From: Actinophytocola algeriensis
Lineage (GTDB): Bacteria > Actinomycetota > Actinomycetes > Mycobacteriales > Pseudonocardiaceae
Reading direction: 5' to 3'
Length of the DNA stretch: 64,000 nt
Assembly (NCBI RefSeq): GCF_014203735.1
Contig: NZ_JACHJQ010000007.1
Coordinates: 62,001 to 126,000, forward strand
The notes beneath the pieces were generated by a model. That model ran no database searches. It saw only the letters and a list, made by a program, of their open reading frames with translations, and had not been told where the DNA came from. The position numbers were made by a program, and so were the translations under genes. Shown here piece after piece: positions 1 to 7,808 of the stretch; position 1 is the stretch's first letter; the number at the start of each line of letters is the position of its first letter.

Positions 1-240
1 GCCCGGCTTCACCGCGGACAGCTTGCCGACCAGCGCGTAGTCCAGCGCCCGCGCCGCCTCCGGGCCGGTCAGCTCGATCTCCCCCATGTGCGACAGGTCG
101 AAGAGCCCGGCCGCCTCCCGCACGGCCTTGTGCTCGGCCAGCTCGCTGCCGTACCGGAGCGGCATCGACCAGCCTGCGAAGTCGGTGAACGACGCACCGA
201 GCTTGGAATGCACCTCGTGCAGCGGCGACAGTGTGCTCAT
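1..240 (-). CDS. gcvT: Aminomethyltransferase (glycine cleavage T protein), N-terminal part
   Basis: Only the first 80 codons are in the window; the gene runs off the left edge. The translated start ([18 protein letters not shown], then [32 protein letters not shown]) is the hallmark N-terminus of GcvT. The T protein transfers the methylene group from the lipoyl H protein to tetrahydrofolate, releasing ammonia, in the cytoplasmic glycine cleavage system. The ATG (complement of 238-240) overlaps the start codon of the divergent gene by two bases, so there is no leader that could hold a glycine riboswitch. H and P protein genes are not in view. Confidence 0.93.
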   Translation of the reverse strand, partial: MSTLSPLHEVHSKLGASFTDFAGWSMPLRYGSELAEHKAVREAAGLFDLSHMGEIELTGPEAARALDYALVGKLSAVKPG

Positions 241-634
241 GACCCCGATCCTGCCTGCTGGGACGCCCGCCCGGAACAACGGGGGTATCCGGCGTGCCGC
301 CCCGCTCGCCGCGGGTCTCGCCTACGCCGCGTTCGGCGCCACGTTCCCCAGTCACAGCACGGGTGCGCTGGTCGCGGTGCTGGTCCCGGCGACCGCCGTA
401 CTGGTCGCGGTCCTGGTGCTGCGCCGCCCCCGCGGTGAGTGTGCGAGACCCGGCCGTGCGCACCTGCCCTGGCTGGTGTGGGTACTCGCGTTCGGGGCCT
501 GGGAGCTGGCCGCGCTGTTCGCGGGCGACCTGACGATCAGCCTGCTCATGGACCCGGTGCTGGTGATCTACCCGTTGCGGGTCGCGGGCTGGGCGCTCTG
601 GCTGTGGGCCGGGTGGCTGCTGGTGCGCCGATGA
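239..634 (+). CDS. Small integral membrane protein, unknown function
   Basis: A 131-residue protein with about four hydrophobic segments: a pair at residues about 20-60 split by a short break, then [19 protein letters not shown] and a C-terminal segment around [12 protein letters not shown]. It has no signal-peptide cleavage site. It is divergent from gcvT with overlapping start codons, which makes the chosen ATG doubtful; an in-frame GTG two codons upstream (233) is the alternative. The stop overlaps the next start (ATGA at 631-634), so the two are probably translated together. I do not recognise a named family. Confidence 0.6.
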   Translation: MTPILPAGTPARNNGGIRRAAPLAAGLAYAAFGATFPSHSTGALVAVLVPATAVLVAVLVLRRPRGECARPGRAHLPWLVWVLAFGAWELAALFAGDLTISLLMDPVLVIYPLRVAGWALWLWAGWLLVRR

Positions 635-801
635 TCTTCGGTGTCGGTTTCGTCGTGCTCGGCATCGTCGGTCTCATCGTGCAACTCATGAACCCGAGGT
701 TGGCCGCCGAGTTGTTCGCGATGCTGGTGGCCACCCGAACCGGCCGGGTCCTGACGGTGCTCGTCTGGGGCTGGCTCGGGTGGCACTTCCTCGCCCGGTG
801 A
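631..801 (+). CDS. 56-residue membrane protein (DUF6186-like)
   Basis: Starts at an ATG overlapping the stop of the preceding gene. It consists of one long hydrophobic helix ([20 protein letters not shown]), a short polar stretch ending TRTGR, and a second helix (VLTVLVWGWLGWHFL). Proteins of this size and pattern follow small membrane proteins near gcvT in Pseudonocardiaceae, where they are annotated DUF6186; that assignment is from memory. It is convergent with the next gene, with which it has no spacing (stop TGA 799-801, next gene ends at 802). No catalytic motif is visible. Confidence 0.6.
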   Translation: MIFGVGFVVLGIVGLIVQLMNPRLAAELFAMLVATRTGRVLTVLVWGWLGWHFLAR

Positions 802-1698
802 TCAGGGGAACAGCGTCAGCCGCGGGTCGGTGCCGATGGCGACCAGGTGGTCGAGGCCCAGCGGCGGCGCGGTCGCGGTGGGGGCACCGCCGGTCTTGCT
901 CGTCGTGGCGATGTTCTCCGCCTGGACGAGGATCTCGACGCCGTCCTCGCGGAGGATCTCCACCCGGTGCATGGTGGCCCCGCCCTCCAACTGGAGGACC
1001 TGCTTCGCGATCTCCTCACCGAGCGGCCCGGTCGTCGTCTCGCAGAATGTCCGCTCGCCGATGGTGAGGTCATCGCAGGAGATCCCCAGGTGCTCGGTCC
1101 AGGCGGGCTGCATGACGACGAGGATGTTGCCGTCCCCCTCGCCCGCCCGTGTGGTCGCCATGGCCTCGAAACTGGCCATGGGGTCGCAGATGGACAGTTC
1201 CTCGACCGACGCCTGCGGGTCGACCTGGTGGTACTCGAGCGGCCCGTGCGGCGTGCCCGCCGGGTAGTCGCCCATGGCGTTGGGCAGGAGCTGCAGGTCC
1301 GCGCGCTGCGCCGCGACCGCCTCGGTGGTCGCCTGGGTGAGCCGCGCGGCCGCCACGGTCGCCTTCTCCAGCTCGCCTGCGCACTGCGGCGGCGGCACCG
1401 CGTCTGGCATGCCCTTGGGCGTCGACGACGGCGGCGCTGTCGACGAGCTGGGTGGCGCCGTCGTCGACGAGGACACCGGCGGCGGTGCCGTGCCGACCGT
1501 CGTGCCGCCGCCGGTGTCGCGCATCATCGTGTACGCGACCGCGCCGGTCAGCAGCACCACCGCCACCCCGGCAGCGACCGCCGGGTTCGCCACCCGGCGA
1601 ACCATGGCCGCGCGGCGGCCGCGGACGATGACCGCGTCCACGTCGACCGTGGACGGCGGCACCTCCCCGATCGCGTCGTCGAAGACTCGCTTGTCCAT
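802..1698 (-). CDS. Single-pass membrane protein paired with SigE-type sigma factor (possible anti-sigma factor)
   Basis: 298 residues. The cytoplasmic N-terminus (about 33 residues, MDKRVFDDAIGEVPP and a basic RGRRAAMVRR) is followed by one TM segment (about 37-57, VAAGVAVVLLTGAVAYTM), a Ser/Thr/Pro-rich linker, then an extracellular domain with four cysteines (two near positions 104 and 170, then SCDDLTIGERTFC). It starts 13 bases after the sigma factor stop, so both form one operon. That context and the topology suggest membrane control of the sigma factor, but there is no zinc-binding HxxxCxxC anti-sigma motif. A ligand-sensing or merely co-transcribed protein is equally possible. Confidence 0.75.
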   Translation of the reverse strand: MDKRVFDDAIGEVPPSTVDVDAVIVRGRRAAMVRRVANPAVAAGVAVVLLTGAVAYTMMRDTGGGTTVGTAPPPVSSSTTAPPSSSTAPPSSTPKGMPDAVPPPQCAGELEKATVAAARLTQATTEAVAAQRADLQLLPNAMGDYPAGTPHGPLEYHQVDPQASVEELSICDPMASFEAMATTRAGEGDGNILVVMQPAWTEHLGISCDDLTIGERTFCETTTGPLGEEIAKQVLQLEGGATMHRVEILREDGVEILVQAENIATTSKTGGAPTATAPPLGLDHLVAIGTDPRLTLFP

Positions 1699-1711
1699 TC
1701 CGCACCTCTCG

Positions 1712-2209
1712 CTAGTCGGTTCGCGCTGCCTTGGTGCGCAACGTGTCGAGCCCCCGCGCGGTCTGGCTCTTCACGGTGCCCACCGAGCAACCGAGGATCT
1801 CGGCGGTCTCCTCCACCGAGAGATCGCAGTAGAGGCGCAGCACCACCGCTGCTCTGCGCCTGGGCGGCAGCCCGTCCAGCAGGTCGAGCAGCTGGGCCCG
1901 GCTGACCACGGCGAACTCGGCCGCCGTGGGCAGCCCCGTCAGCTCCGGCAGCATCTCGGTGGCCTGCTCGCGGCGCCACGGCCTGCGCTTCTCGTCCAGC
2001 CAGGTGCGCAGCAGCGCCTTGCGGACGTACGCGTCGATGCCGGGTGTCGCGCCGACGCGCGCCCAGTGCCGGTACAGCTTGCTGATGGTGATCGACACGA
2101 GATCGTCCGCGGTGTGCCAGTCCCGGCACAGGAGGTACGCGGTGCGCCGCATGGTCTCCATCCGAGCCGTCACGTACTCGCGGTACGCGTTCTCCTCGGA
2201 CCGTTTCAC
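1712..2209 (-). CDS. SigE-family RNA polymerase sigma factor
   Basis: 165 residues, the usual size of an ECF sigma factor. The region 2 core (residues about 10-60, with AYLLCRDWHTADDLVSITISK) binds the -10 element and core polymerase. Region 4 (residues about 105-160, LDLLDGLPPRRRAAVVLRLYCDLSVEE, GCSVGTVKSQTARGLDTLR) is a helix-turn-helix for the -35 element. This is the SigE-family signature common in actinomycetes. It is the first gene of a two-gene operon with the membrane protein downstream, and likely responds to an envelope or extracellular signal (inference). Confidence 0.92.
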   Translation of the reverse strand: MKRSEENAYREYVTARMETMRRTAYLLCRDWHTADDLVSITISKLYRHWARVGATPGIDAYVRKALLRTWLDEKRRPWRREQATEMLPELTGLPTAAEFAVVSRAQLLDLLDGLPPRRRAAVVLRLYCDLSVEETAEILGCSVGTVKSQTARGLDTLRTKAARTD

Positions 2210-2306
2210 CCCAGTGACCTCCTGTGTCGTGCCTCTACAACATCAGGAACGCGGCCTGGGTGCGGCGAGGTTGCTCCGGAGACGAAGTTCGCTCCGCGAG
2301 CTCCGC

Positions 2307-3038
2307 TCAGTCCAGCCGAAAACCGAAAGGAAGTTCCAGCCGGTGCGCGGCCAGCAGCTCACTGTCGGCCAGCAGGTCGCCGGTCGGGCCGTCGGCGACC
2401 ACGACGCCGTCGTCGATCAGGACGCTGCGCGGGCACAGCTGCAGCGCGTACGGCAGGTCGTGGGTGACCATCAGCGTCGTGCGGCCCAGCGACAGCAGCA
2501 CCTCGGCCAGTTCGCGCCGGGCGACCGGCTCCAGGTTCGCCGACGGCTCGTCCAGCACGAGGATCTCCGGGTCGCACGCCAGCACGGTGGCGAGCGCGAC
2601 GCGGCGGCGCTGCCCGCCGGACAGGTGCAGCGGCGACCGGTCGATGTGGTCGGTCATGCCCACCGCGGCGAGCGCCTGGTGGACCCGCGCGTCCAGCTCG
2701 GCGCCCTTCAGCCCGAAGTTGGCGGGACCGAACGCCACGTCCTCCCCGACGGTCTGCATGAACAGCTGGTCGTCGGGGTCCTGGAAGACGAGGCCGACGC
2801 GGCGGCGGATCTCGTGCAGGTTCACCTTGGTCACCGGCAACCCGGCGACCTCGATGGTCCCGGCGCCTGCGGTGTGCACGCCGTTGAGGTGCAGCGCCAG
2901 CGTCGTCTTGCCCGCGCCGTTGGGGCCGAGCACGGCCACCCGCTCCCCCGGTTCGACGCGCAGGTCGATGCCGTAGAGGGCCTGGTGCCCGTCGGGGTAG
3001 GCGAAGGCGAGCCCCTTGACGAGCAGCGCGGGTGTCAC
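2307..3038 (-). CDS. cbiO: Energy-coupling factor ABC transporter ATP-binding protein (cobalt/nickel)
   Basis: 243 residues. Walker A GPNGAGKTT (about residues 39-47), Q-loop at QDPDDQLF, signature LSGGQ, Walker B ILVLDEPSA, and a switch His in VTHDLPY are all intact. The DDQ(L/I)F after the Q-loop is typical of ECF ATPases. It powers the uptake complex formed with CbiQ and the S-component CbiM. The GTG start at 3036-3038 overlaps the cbiQ stop (GTGA) and yields the natural N-terminus VTPALLVKGLAFAYPDG; the same frame stays open upstream inside cbiQ but that part is not protein. It is the last gene of the ECF operon. Confidence 0.93.
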   Translation of the reverse strand: MTPALLVKGLAFAYPDGHQALYGIDLRVEPGERVAVLGPNGAGKTTLALHLNGVHTAGAGTIEVAGLPVTKVNLHEIRRRVGLVFQDPDDQLFMQTVGEDVAFGPANFGLKGAELDARVHQALAAVGMTDHIDRSPLHLSGGQRRRVALATVLACDPEILVLDEPSANLEPVARRELAEVLLSLGRTTLMVTHDLPYALQLCPRSVLIDDGVVVADGPTGDLLADSELLAAHRLELPFGFRLD

Positions 3039-3766
3039 GGGACCAATACTGCCGTGCCGAGCACGGCCGCGGTGACCAGCACCGGGGTGAGACCGGCCAG
3101 CCAGGTCGCCGGGCTCGCCGCCACGCCCCGGTCCGGCATCGCGCCCCGCCAGCCGCGGGACACCATGGCGAGGTGCACCCGCTCGCCGCGCTCGTAGCTG
3201 CGGATGAACAGCGCGCCGATGCCGCGCGCGGTCGCGCCGACCTGCCACAGGAAGCGGGGGTCGTGCCCACGGGAGATCCTGGCGAGCCGCATCCGCCGCG
3301 CCTCGGCCGCGATGACCTCCAGGTACCGCAGCATCAGCGTCGCGATCGTGGTCAGCATGGCGGGCGTGCGGAGCCGCTGCAGCCCGACGATCAGCTCGCG
3401 CGGGGTGGTCGTCGCGGCCAGGGTCAGTGACGTGAGGACGCCGAGCGTGCCCTTGGCGAGGATGTTCCACCCCGCGAGCGCACCGGCCGCGCCGCCGAGC
3501 AGCGGCATGAGCAGCGCGATCACCACGAACGGCACCTCGATCAGCGCCCGTTTCGCGAAGTGCGACACCGGCACCCGCGCCATCCGCCACACGGTGACGA
3601 CCAGCACGAGGTAGCCCCCGAACGCCCAGAACTCCTCGCGCGGTGTGGCGACGACCCCGATGACCGTGAGCAGCGCGGCGACGATCTTGACCTGCGGAGG
3701 GAGCCGGTGCACGGGTGAGTCACCCGGGTGGTGCAGGACGTTCGTGCCCGCGTGCCCGGCGCTCAC
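3035..3766 (-). CDS. cbiQ: ECF transporter transmembrane (T) component, CbiQ family
   Basis: 243 residues with about five to six TM helices. The coupling motifs are RMRLARISRG (about residues 157-166) and ERGERVHLAMVSRGW (about 193-207); these Ala-Arg-Gly signatures dock on the ATPase. It links CbiO to CbiM for cobalt or nickel uptake. The stop overlaps the cbiO start by GTGA. The start ATG at 3764-3766 lies only about 18 bases from a pair of palindromic repeat units that separate it from the PDGLE gene upstream, so the operon is interrupted by a potential hairpin. Confidence 0.92.
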   Translation of the reverse strand: MSAGHAGTNVLHHPGDSPVHRLPPQVKIVAALLTVIGVVATPREEFWAFGGYLVLVVTVWRMARVPVSHFAKRALIEVPFVVIALLMPLLGGAAGALAGWNILAKGTLGVLTSLTLAATTTPRELIVGLQRLRTPAMLTTIATLMLRYLEVIAAEARRMRLARISRGHDPRFLWQVGATARGIGALFIRSYERGERVHLAMVSRGWRGAMPDRGVAASPATWLAGLTPVLVTAAVLGTAVLVP

Positions 3767-3783
3767 GACGCACCCCCGATGCG

Positions 3784-3833
3784 ACGAAGGACCCCTTCAT
3801 CACGCTCAGTGCGACGAAGGACCCCTTCGTCAC
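3784..3833. repeat. Palindrome array A, two 30-bp units
   Basis: Two copies of the palindromic core GAAGGACCCCTTC start at 3786 and 3816, exactly 30 bp apart, each flanked by GCGAC before and RTCAC after. The same element recurs at 25.4, 35.1 and 42.7 kb. Unlike those, this pair sits between two genes of one operon (PDGLE gene and cbiQ), where it could act as an mRNA processing or attenuation structure. Confidence 0.9.
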
Positions 3834-3851
3834 AGGCACCGGTGGGCTGGC

Positions 3852-4223
3852 TCATTCGTCGCGGCTGTCAGCCTGCTTGGCCGGTCGCCTGCGCAGCACC
3901 CAGAACAGGCCGCCCGCGACGACCAGCGTGCCGACGACACCCAGGACCCCGGCCACGCCGGTGAACCGGTCGTCGCCGCCCACCGCGTAGTCGGCCAGGG
4001 GGCCGTCGGCCAGATCGTGGTCCTTCGCGTTCTTGGCGATGCAGTCGCCGGTCAGTTCCTCGCCCGCGTCGGTCTCGACGACCTCGCAGCCCTTCAGGGT
4101 GGCCGAGTCGAGGCCGTCGGGGTCGGAGTCGGCGAAGTAGGAGAACACGCCCGCGAACACCAGTGCCACGAGCGCGAAGGCCACGAAGAACAGCCCGGTC
4201 TTCTTCGTCGTCGGGGTGCTCAT
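3852..4223 (-). CDS. PDGLE-domain protein (CbiN/NikN-like accessory of ECF metal transporter)
   Basis: 123 residues: N-terminal TM (about 9-29, GLFFVAFALVALVFAGVFS), then the conserved DSDPDGLDSA motif, an extracytoplasmic stretch with two cysteines (GCEVVE and GDCIAK), and a C-terminal TM (GVLGVVGTLVVAGGLFWVL) ending in a basic tail. This is the layout of CbiN/PDGLE subunits, which help the M component load metal. The start overlaps the cbiM stop by four bases (ATGA). PDGLE partners occur with both Co and Ni systems, so the metal cannot be decided. Confidence 0.88.
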   Translation of the reverse strand: MSTPTTKKTGLFFVAFALVALVFAGVFSYFADSDPDGLDSATLKGCEVVETDAGEELTGDCIAKNAKDHDLADGPLADYAVGGDDRFTGVAGVLGVVGTLVVAGGLFWVLRRRPAKQADSRDE

Positions 4224-4897
4224 GCCGCGCTCCGGATCTCGAGTGGCTTCTCCGTGCCCCGCAGCAGGTGCACGAGGTCGGGCCGGGCGGCGGCGACCGC
4301 GGTGACGGTCAGCGCGGTGATGATCCCCTCGCCGATGCCGATCAGCGCGTGCAGCCCGACCATGGTGGCGGTGACGCCGCCCAGGGAGAACGCCGCGTCG
4401 CCGCCGATCGCGAACTCGAGCACGAACCCGAGGGAGGCGATCACGGTGTTGAGGAACGCGGCCAGGAACGCGACGGCGGCGAGCCCCGTCTTGCTCCGCG
4501 TGGCGACCGACCGCAGCGCGACGGCCACGAGGTAGCCGGCGGCGGTGCCGATGATCGCCATGTTGGTGATGTTGGCGCCCAGCGCGGTCAGCCCGCCGTC
4601 CGCGAACACCAGCGCCTGCACCACCAGCACGATGCCGACACACAACGCGCCGACGTAGGGCCCGGCGAGGATCGCGGCGAGCGCACCACCGAGCAGGTGC
4701 CCGCTCACTCCCGGCAGGATCGGGAAGTTGAGCATCTGGGTGGCGAACACGAAGGCGGCGACGAGACCTGCCATCGGCGCGGTGCGGTCGTCGAGGTCGC
4801 GGCGGGCGCCGACCATGGCGACCGCCATGCCGATCACCGCGACCCCGCCGAAGATCAGCGAGGTCGGAGCGTTGATCAGGCCATCGCTCATGTGCAT
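4220..4897 (-). CDS. cbiM: ECF transporter S component, cobalt/nickel permease CbiM
   Basis: 225 residues with about seven TM helices. I chose the ATG at 4895-4897 because the mature-type N-terminus MHMSDGL is the metal-binding site of this family: the free amino group, His2 and a downstream His (SGHLLGG) coordinate the ion. The frame is open 23 codons further upstream, but that would bury the essential N-terminus. Other conserved stretches are FATQMLNFPILPGVSGH and GANITNMAIIG. It heads the operon M-PDGLE-Q-O. The 115-base gap to the divergent araC-type gene shows no cobalamin riboswitch that I can recognise. Confidence 0.92.
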   Translation of the reverse strand: MHMSDGLINAPTSLIFGGVAVIGMAVAMVGARRDLDDRTAPMAGLVAAFVFATQMLNFPILPGVSGHLLGGALAAILAGPYVGALCVGIVLVVQALVFADGGLTALGANITNMAIIGTAAGYLVAVALRSVATRSKTGLAAVAFLAAFLNTVIASLGFVLEFAIGGDAAFSLGGVTATMVGLHALIGIGEGIITALTVTAVAAARPDLVHLLRGTEKPLEIRSAA

Positions 4898-5012
4898 GGC
4901 TACGGTTGCGGACACACCGGTCAGCCTAGATACCACATACAGGCAATCACCAGTGGTTTGCAACAACGATGTGGCGCGGAGCGACCGGGCGGATCCGGCA
5001 TACGCTGGGGGA

Positions 5013-5750
5013 ATGTCCTCGGCGCTGTCGGTGGCGATCCAGCCTGACGAGCGGCTGCGCCCCCTGCTGACCAGGGACTACCTGCGCTACCGCCAGCCAG
5101 CCGAGGACGGTGCCGCGTGGCTCGCGCCGCCGTCGGCCGTGGTGACTGTGATCATCAACATGGGTGCGGCGTTCGGCGGTCTCCCCCACGCGTTCGTGGC
5201 GGGGCCGTCCGACGCGTGCGGCGTGGTGTCGATGGCCGGTGAGATCGACTGCGTCGAGGTGAAGCTCACGCCGCTCGGCGCGTACCGCCTGTTCGGGGTG
5301 CCGGTGTCCGAGCTGACCGGCGAGGTCGTCGACCTCACCGAGCTGGCCGACCTGCGCCCCGACCGCCTCGACGAGGGCCTGCTGCGGCTCGCCGACGCGG
5401 GTAGGGCACCGGCGGGCGAGGTCGCGTGGGTGTGGCGGCGGCTGCACGCGGCGCACGGGAACCTGCCGATCGCCGCGCTGGCCGCCGAGGTCGGCTGGAG
5501 CAGGCGGCACCTGGTCAACCGGTTCCGCGCGCAGACCGGGCTGCCACCCAAGACCCTCGCGCGGGTCCTGCGGTTCTCCGAGCTGCTGCGGCGGCTGCCG
5601 GGCGGTGAGCTGTCCGAGGTCGCGGCCGTGTGCGGGTACTACGACCAGGCGCACATGAACCGCGACTTCCGTGAGTTCGCGGGCACCACGCCGGGCGCGT
5701 GGCTGGCCCGGTTCCCTTCCGTCCAATACCCGTGGGTGCGCGCGACCTAG
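5013..5750 (+). CDS. AraC-family transcriptional regulator
   Basis: 245 residues. The C-terminal half carries the double helix-turn-helix of AraC/XylS proteins (about 150-235: PIAALAAEVGWSRRHLVNRF, then ELSEVAAVCGYYDQAHMNRDFREF, AGTTPGAW). The N-terminal about 130 residues form the DUF6597-like domain (REY/RDYLRYRQP, GPSD, EVKLTPLGAYRLFGVPVSEL). This architecture is usually found beside VOC/glyoxalase-like proteins, as here: the next gene begins 10 bases downstream. The ATG at 5013 was chosen because the domain begins right after it. It is divergent from the ECF operon, but control of metal uptake is not implied. Confidence 0.9.
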   Translation: MSSALSVAIQPDERLRPLLTRDYLRYRQPAEDGAAWLAPPSAVVTVIINMGAAFGGLPHAFVAGPSDACGVVSMAGEIDCVEVKLTPLGAYRLFGVPVSELTGEVVDLTELADLRPDRLDEGLLRLADAGRAPAGEVAWVWRRLHAAHGNLPIAALAAEVGWSRRHLVNRFRAQTGLPPKTLARVLRFSELLRRLPGGELSEVAAVCGYYDQAHMNRDFREFAGTTPGAWLARFPSVQYPWVRAT

Positions 5751-5759
5751 CGTCGCGAC

Positions 5760-6143
5760 ATGAGCATCTACGCCGCCGTCAACTACTCCGACCCCAACGC
5801 CGCCGTCGACTGGTTGTGCAAGGCGTTCGGGTTCACCGCCGACGAGGTCTTCCACGACGACGCGGGGGTGGTCCAGCACGCCGTCCTGTCGTTCGGCGCC
5901 GGGAAGGCAATGGTCAGCGGCCCGCGTGAGCCCGGCTGGCTCGGCGGCACCGCCGCGACGCCGCTCGCCTCGCCCATCAGCCTCTACCTCGTGGTCGACG
6001 ACCCGGTCGCCCACCACGACCACGCCGTGGCCGAGGGCGCGAACGTCGTGCGCGGGCTGGAGCACACGGACTACGGCTCGCACGAGTACTCCGCCCGCGA
6101 CCCCGAGGGCAACCTGTGGTCCTTCGGCACCTACCGGCCCTGA
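5760..6143 (+). CDS. VOC-family (glyoxalase/bleomycin-resistance-like) protein
   Basis: 127 residues with the paired beta-alpha-beta-beta-beta fold: N-terminal YSDPNAAVDWLCKAFGF and C-terminal HDHAVAEGANVVRGLEHTDYGSHEYSARDPEGNLWSFGTYRP. The DPEGNLWSFG ending is classic for the family. Likely metal ligands are the glutamate or histidine of YGSHEYSARD and the N-terminal strand. Substrate unknown. It is co-transcribed with the AraC regulator and overlaps tail to tail (13 bases) with the next gene on the other strand. Confidence 0.9.
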   Translation: MSIYAAVNYSDPNAAVDWLCKAFGFTADEVFHDDAGVVQHAVLSFGAGKAMVSGPREPGWLGGTAATPLASPISLYLVVDDPVAHHDHAVAEGANVVRGLEHTDYGSHEYSARDPEGNLWSFGTYRP

Positions 6144-6751
6144 GGCAGGCTGACCCACAGCCACGCGCGCCGCGGTGACTCCTTCATCGTGAGGTCGACC
6201 AGCGGGACCTGGTCGGCGGCGACCGGCAGGTAGCCGGGCGCGAAGTCGCCGTTCGCCGTGTCGAGCACCAGCACCACCAGGTCGGCGTCGAGGTTCGTGG
6301 CGGCGGCGCGGCGCAGCGGCTCGCTGTCGACCAGCCTGCTGATGTTGATCACGAGCGGGCAGGTGAGGCGGTCCGCCCGACCGGACCCGACGACCATCCG
6401 CAGCCGTATCCGGTCCCCGTGGGCGGCGTTGTCGGCCGCGAGCCGGGTGGCCGCGGAACGCAACACCGCGGGCAGGAGCCCGGCGGGGTCGCCGTGGGCA
6501 GGCAGGCACACGACCGTGCCGTCACCGGTGCCGCTGTCGCTGTCGTGGTCGACCTCGTCGACGGCGTCGCCGAGGTCGGTCACCACCTGCCGCAACAACG
6601 CGTGCAGCCGAGCCCCCAGGTGCACCTGCGCCTGCTCGGTGCGCCTGCCGTAGCTGACCACGTCCACCGCGAACCCGAGCCGGTCGGTCCGGACCCGCCG
6701 CCCCCTCGCCGGCGGGTACGGCGCCGTGGGGTCAGCGGGTTCCCTCGGCAT
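6131..6751 (-). CDS. Degenerate nucleotide-cyclase-like domain protein
   Basis: About 206 residues from the ATG at 6749-6751 (MPREPADPTAPYPP); an ATG at 6772 or 6826 would lengthen it. The domain order matches the cyclase-homology domain seen in actinobacterial signalling proteins: DVVSYGRRTEQAQVHLGARLH (position of the metal-binding strand), GDGTVVCLPAHGDPAGLLPAVL, RLRMVVGSG, INISRLVDSEPLRRA and DADLVVLVLD. The usual catalytic Asp pair is not evident, so enzyme activity is doubtful and nucleotide binding or scaffolding is more likely. It is divergent from an unknown gene and a Crp-family regulator. Family assignment is by pattern, not by search. Confidence 0.6.
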   Translation of the reverse strand: MPREPADPTAPYPPARGRRVRTDRLGFAVDVVSYGRRTEQAQVHLGARLHALLRQVVTDLGDAVDEVDHDSDSGTGDGTVVCLPAHGDPAGLLPAVLRSAATRLAADNAAHGDRIRLRMVVGSGRADRLTCPLVINISRLVDSEPLRRAAATNLDADLVVLVLDTANGDFAPGYLPVAADQVPLVDLTMKESPRRAWLWVSLPQGR

Positions 6752-6801
6752 GATTTCGACCGTAGCGGGCATTGATTTCGCTGCCGGGAAACGACCCGGA
6801 T

Positions 6802-6857
6802 TTGTCAAAGATATGTCCGGAGACATTTTCTGGACACTTCGCCGGTGGACTTGACAA
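6802..6857. promoter_or_regulatory. Nested inverted repeats in divergent promoter region
   Basis: Between the leftward cyclase-like gene and the rightward unknown/Crp unit lie TTGTCAA (6802-6808) and its inverse TTGACAA (6851-6857). Inside them are TGTC-N4-GACA (6814-6825) and TGTCC/GGACA (6814-6818 with 6832-6836). Each outer arm also contains TTGACA in the outward orientation, as expected for divergent -35 elements. A symmetric operator for the Crp-family protein encoded just downstream is plausible but it is not the canonical TGTGA-N6-TCACA site. Confidence 0.5.
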
Positions 6858-6881
6858 TCGCCGACCTGTAACCATGTTCAG

Positions 6882-7808
6882 GTGGCGGCGAGCACGTACG
6901 ACGAACTCCTGGAAATACCGCGTGGACGCGGGATGCTGGCCAACGACGTCGCGGACCGGATCGGCCCGGGGCTGCGAGTCGCGTGCGGGGTCGCCCCGGA
7001 CGACTCCCCCGCGCTGGTCCGGCGCAAGGTCGGCGACCGGCTGGGCGAGCTGTGCGGCAGACTGCCCACCGACCTGCGGATCTCCGTGCTGGCCGCGCTC
7101 GCGCTGCACCCCGAGGCCGACCACCAGTTCATGCAGGACCGCATGGGGTGGGCCGCGCACCACATCAACCGCGACCACCCGAGGGCCGCCGTGCGGCGCA
7201 TGAAGGTCGGGTTCCGGATCATCGCCGAGCAGCTCGACGACCTCGTCGACGACCCGACGATCAACCAGGGCTGGCACGCCGTCTCGCTGCGCGCGCTGCT
7301 CCGAATGGACGTGGACCCGCCGCAGCTGCTCGAGGAACGCACGATCGTGTCGACCGCGGACGGGCTGGAGGAGGTCGAGCTGCGCCTGTCCGCCCCCGGC
7401 GGGGACGACGACAGCCCGATCAACGCGACGGTCCTGTACGGCGGGGAGATCACCGGCAGTGAGCGGGTCGCGCCGAGCCACCGCAAGTTCGCGCTGCGGC
7501 TGCCCGCGCCGCTGCGGGCGGGCGAGCAGCACGAGTACGGTGTACGGTTCACCGCTCACCCGCGTGCGGTCATGCCGCCCTACTACGTGCTGACGCCGCT
7601 GCAGCCGTGCGCGAAGTTCAGCGTCCGCGTGCGGTTCGCCGCGGTGCCCGCCCGGATCTGGCGGGTCGACGGCATCCCGCCGCGCGCCATCGACGACTAC
7701 GCCCCCGACGACGCCCTCGTGTCCGCCGACCGGTTCGGCGAGGTCGCGCTCGAGTTCTCCCGCCTGCAGCAGGGGCTGAGCTACGGCGTCCGGTGGGCGG
7801 CGCCGTGA
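6882..7808 (+). CDS. Unknown two-part protein co-transcribed with Crp-family regulator
   Basis: 308 residues from GTG 6882. The N-terminal half (1-145) is helical, with a conserved-looking core KVGDRLGELCGRLPTDLRISVLAALALHPEA and WAAHHINRDHPRAAVRRMK, resembling a DNA- or protein-binding helical bundle. The C-terminal half (150-308) is beta-rich and ends GLSYGVRWAAP. Similar proteins precede Crp-type regulators in actinobacteria as far as I recall, but I cannot name the family. The stop overlaps the crp-like start (GTGA), implying a shared function. No catalytic motif is visible. Confidence 0.75.
   Translation: MAASTYDELLEIPRGRGMLANDVADRIGPGLRVACGVAPDDSPALVRRKVGDRLGELCGRLPTDLRISVLAALALHPEADHQFMQDRMGWAAHHINRDHPRAAVRRMKVGFRIIAEQLDDLVDDPTINQGWHAVSLRALLRMDVDPPQLLEERTIVSTADGLEEVELRLSAPGGDDDSPINATVLYGGEITGSERVAPSHRKFALRLPAPLRAGEQHEYGVRFTAHPRAVMPPYYVLTPLQPCAKFSVRVRFAAVPARIWRVDGIPPRAIDDYAPDDALVSADRFGEVALEFSRLQQGLSYGVRWAAP

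Noticed and set aside
4898-5012. Cobalamin or nickel riboswitch upstream of cbiM
   Set aside because: The gap is only 115 bases and shows no B12-box-like sequence or conserved fold that I can recognise.
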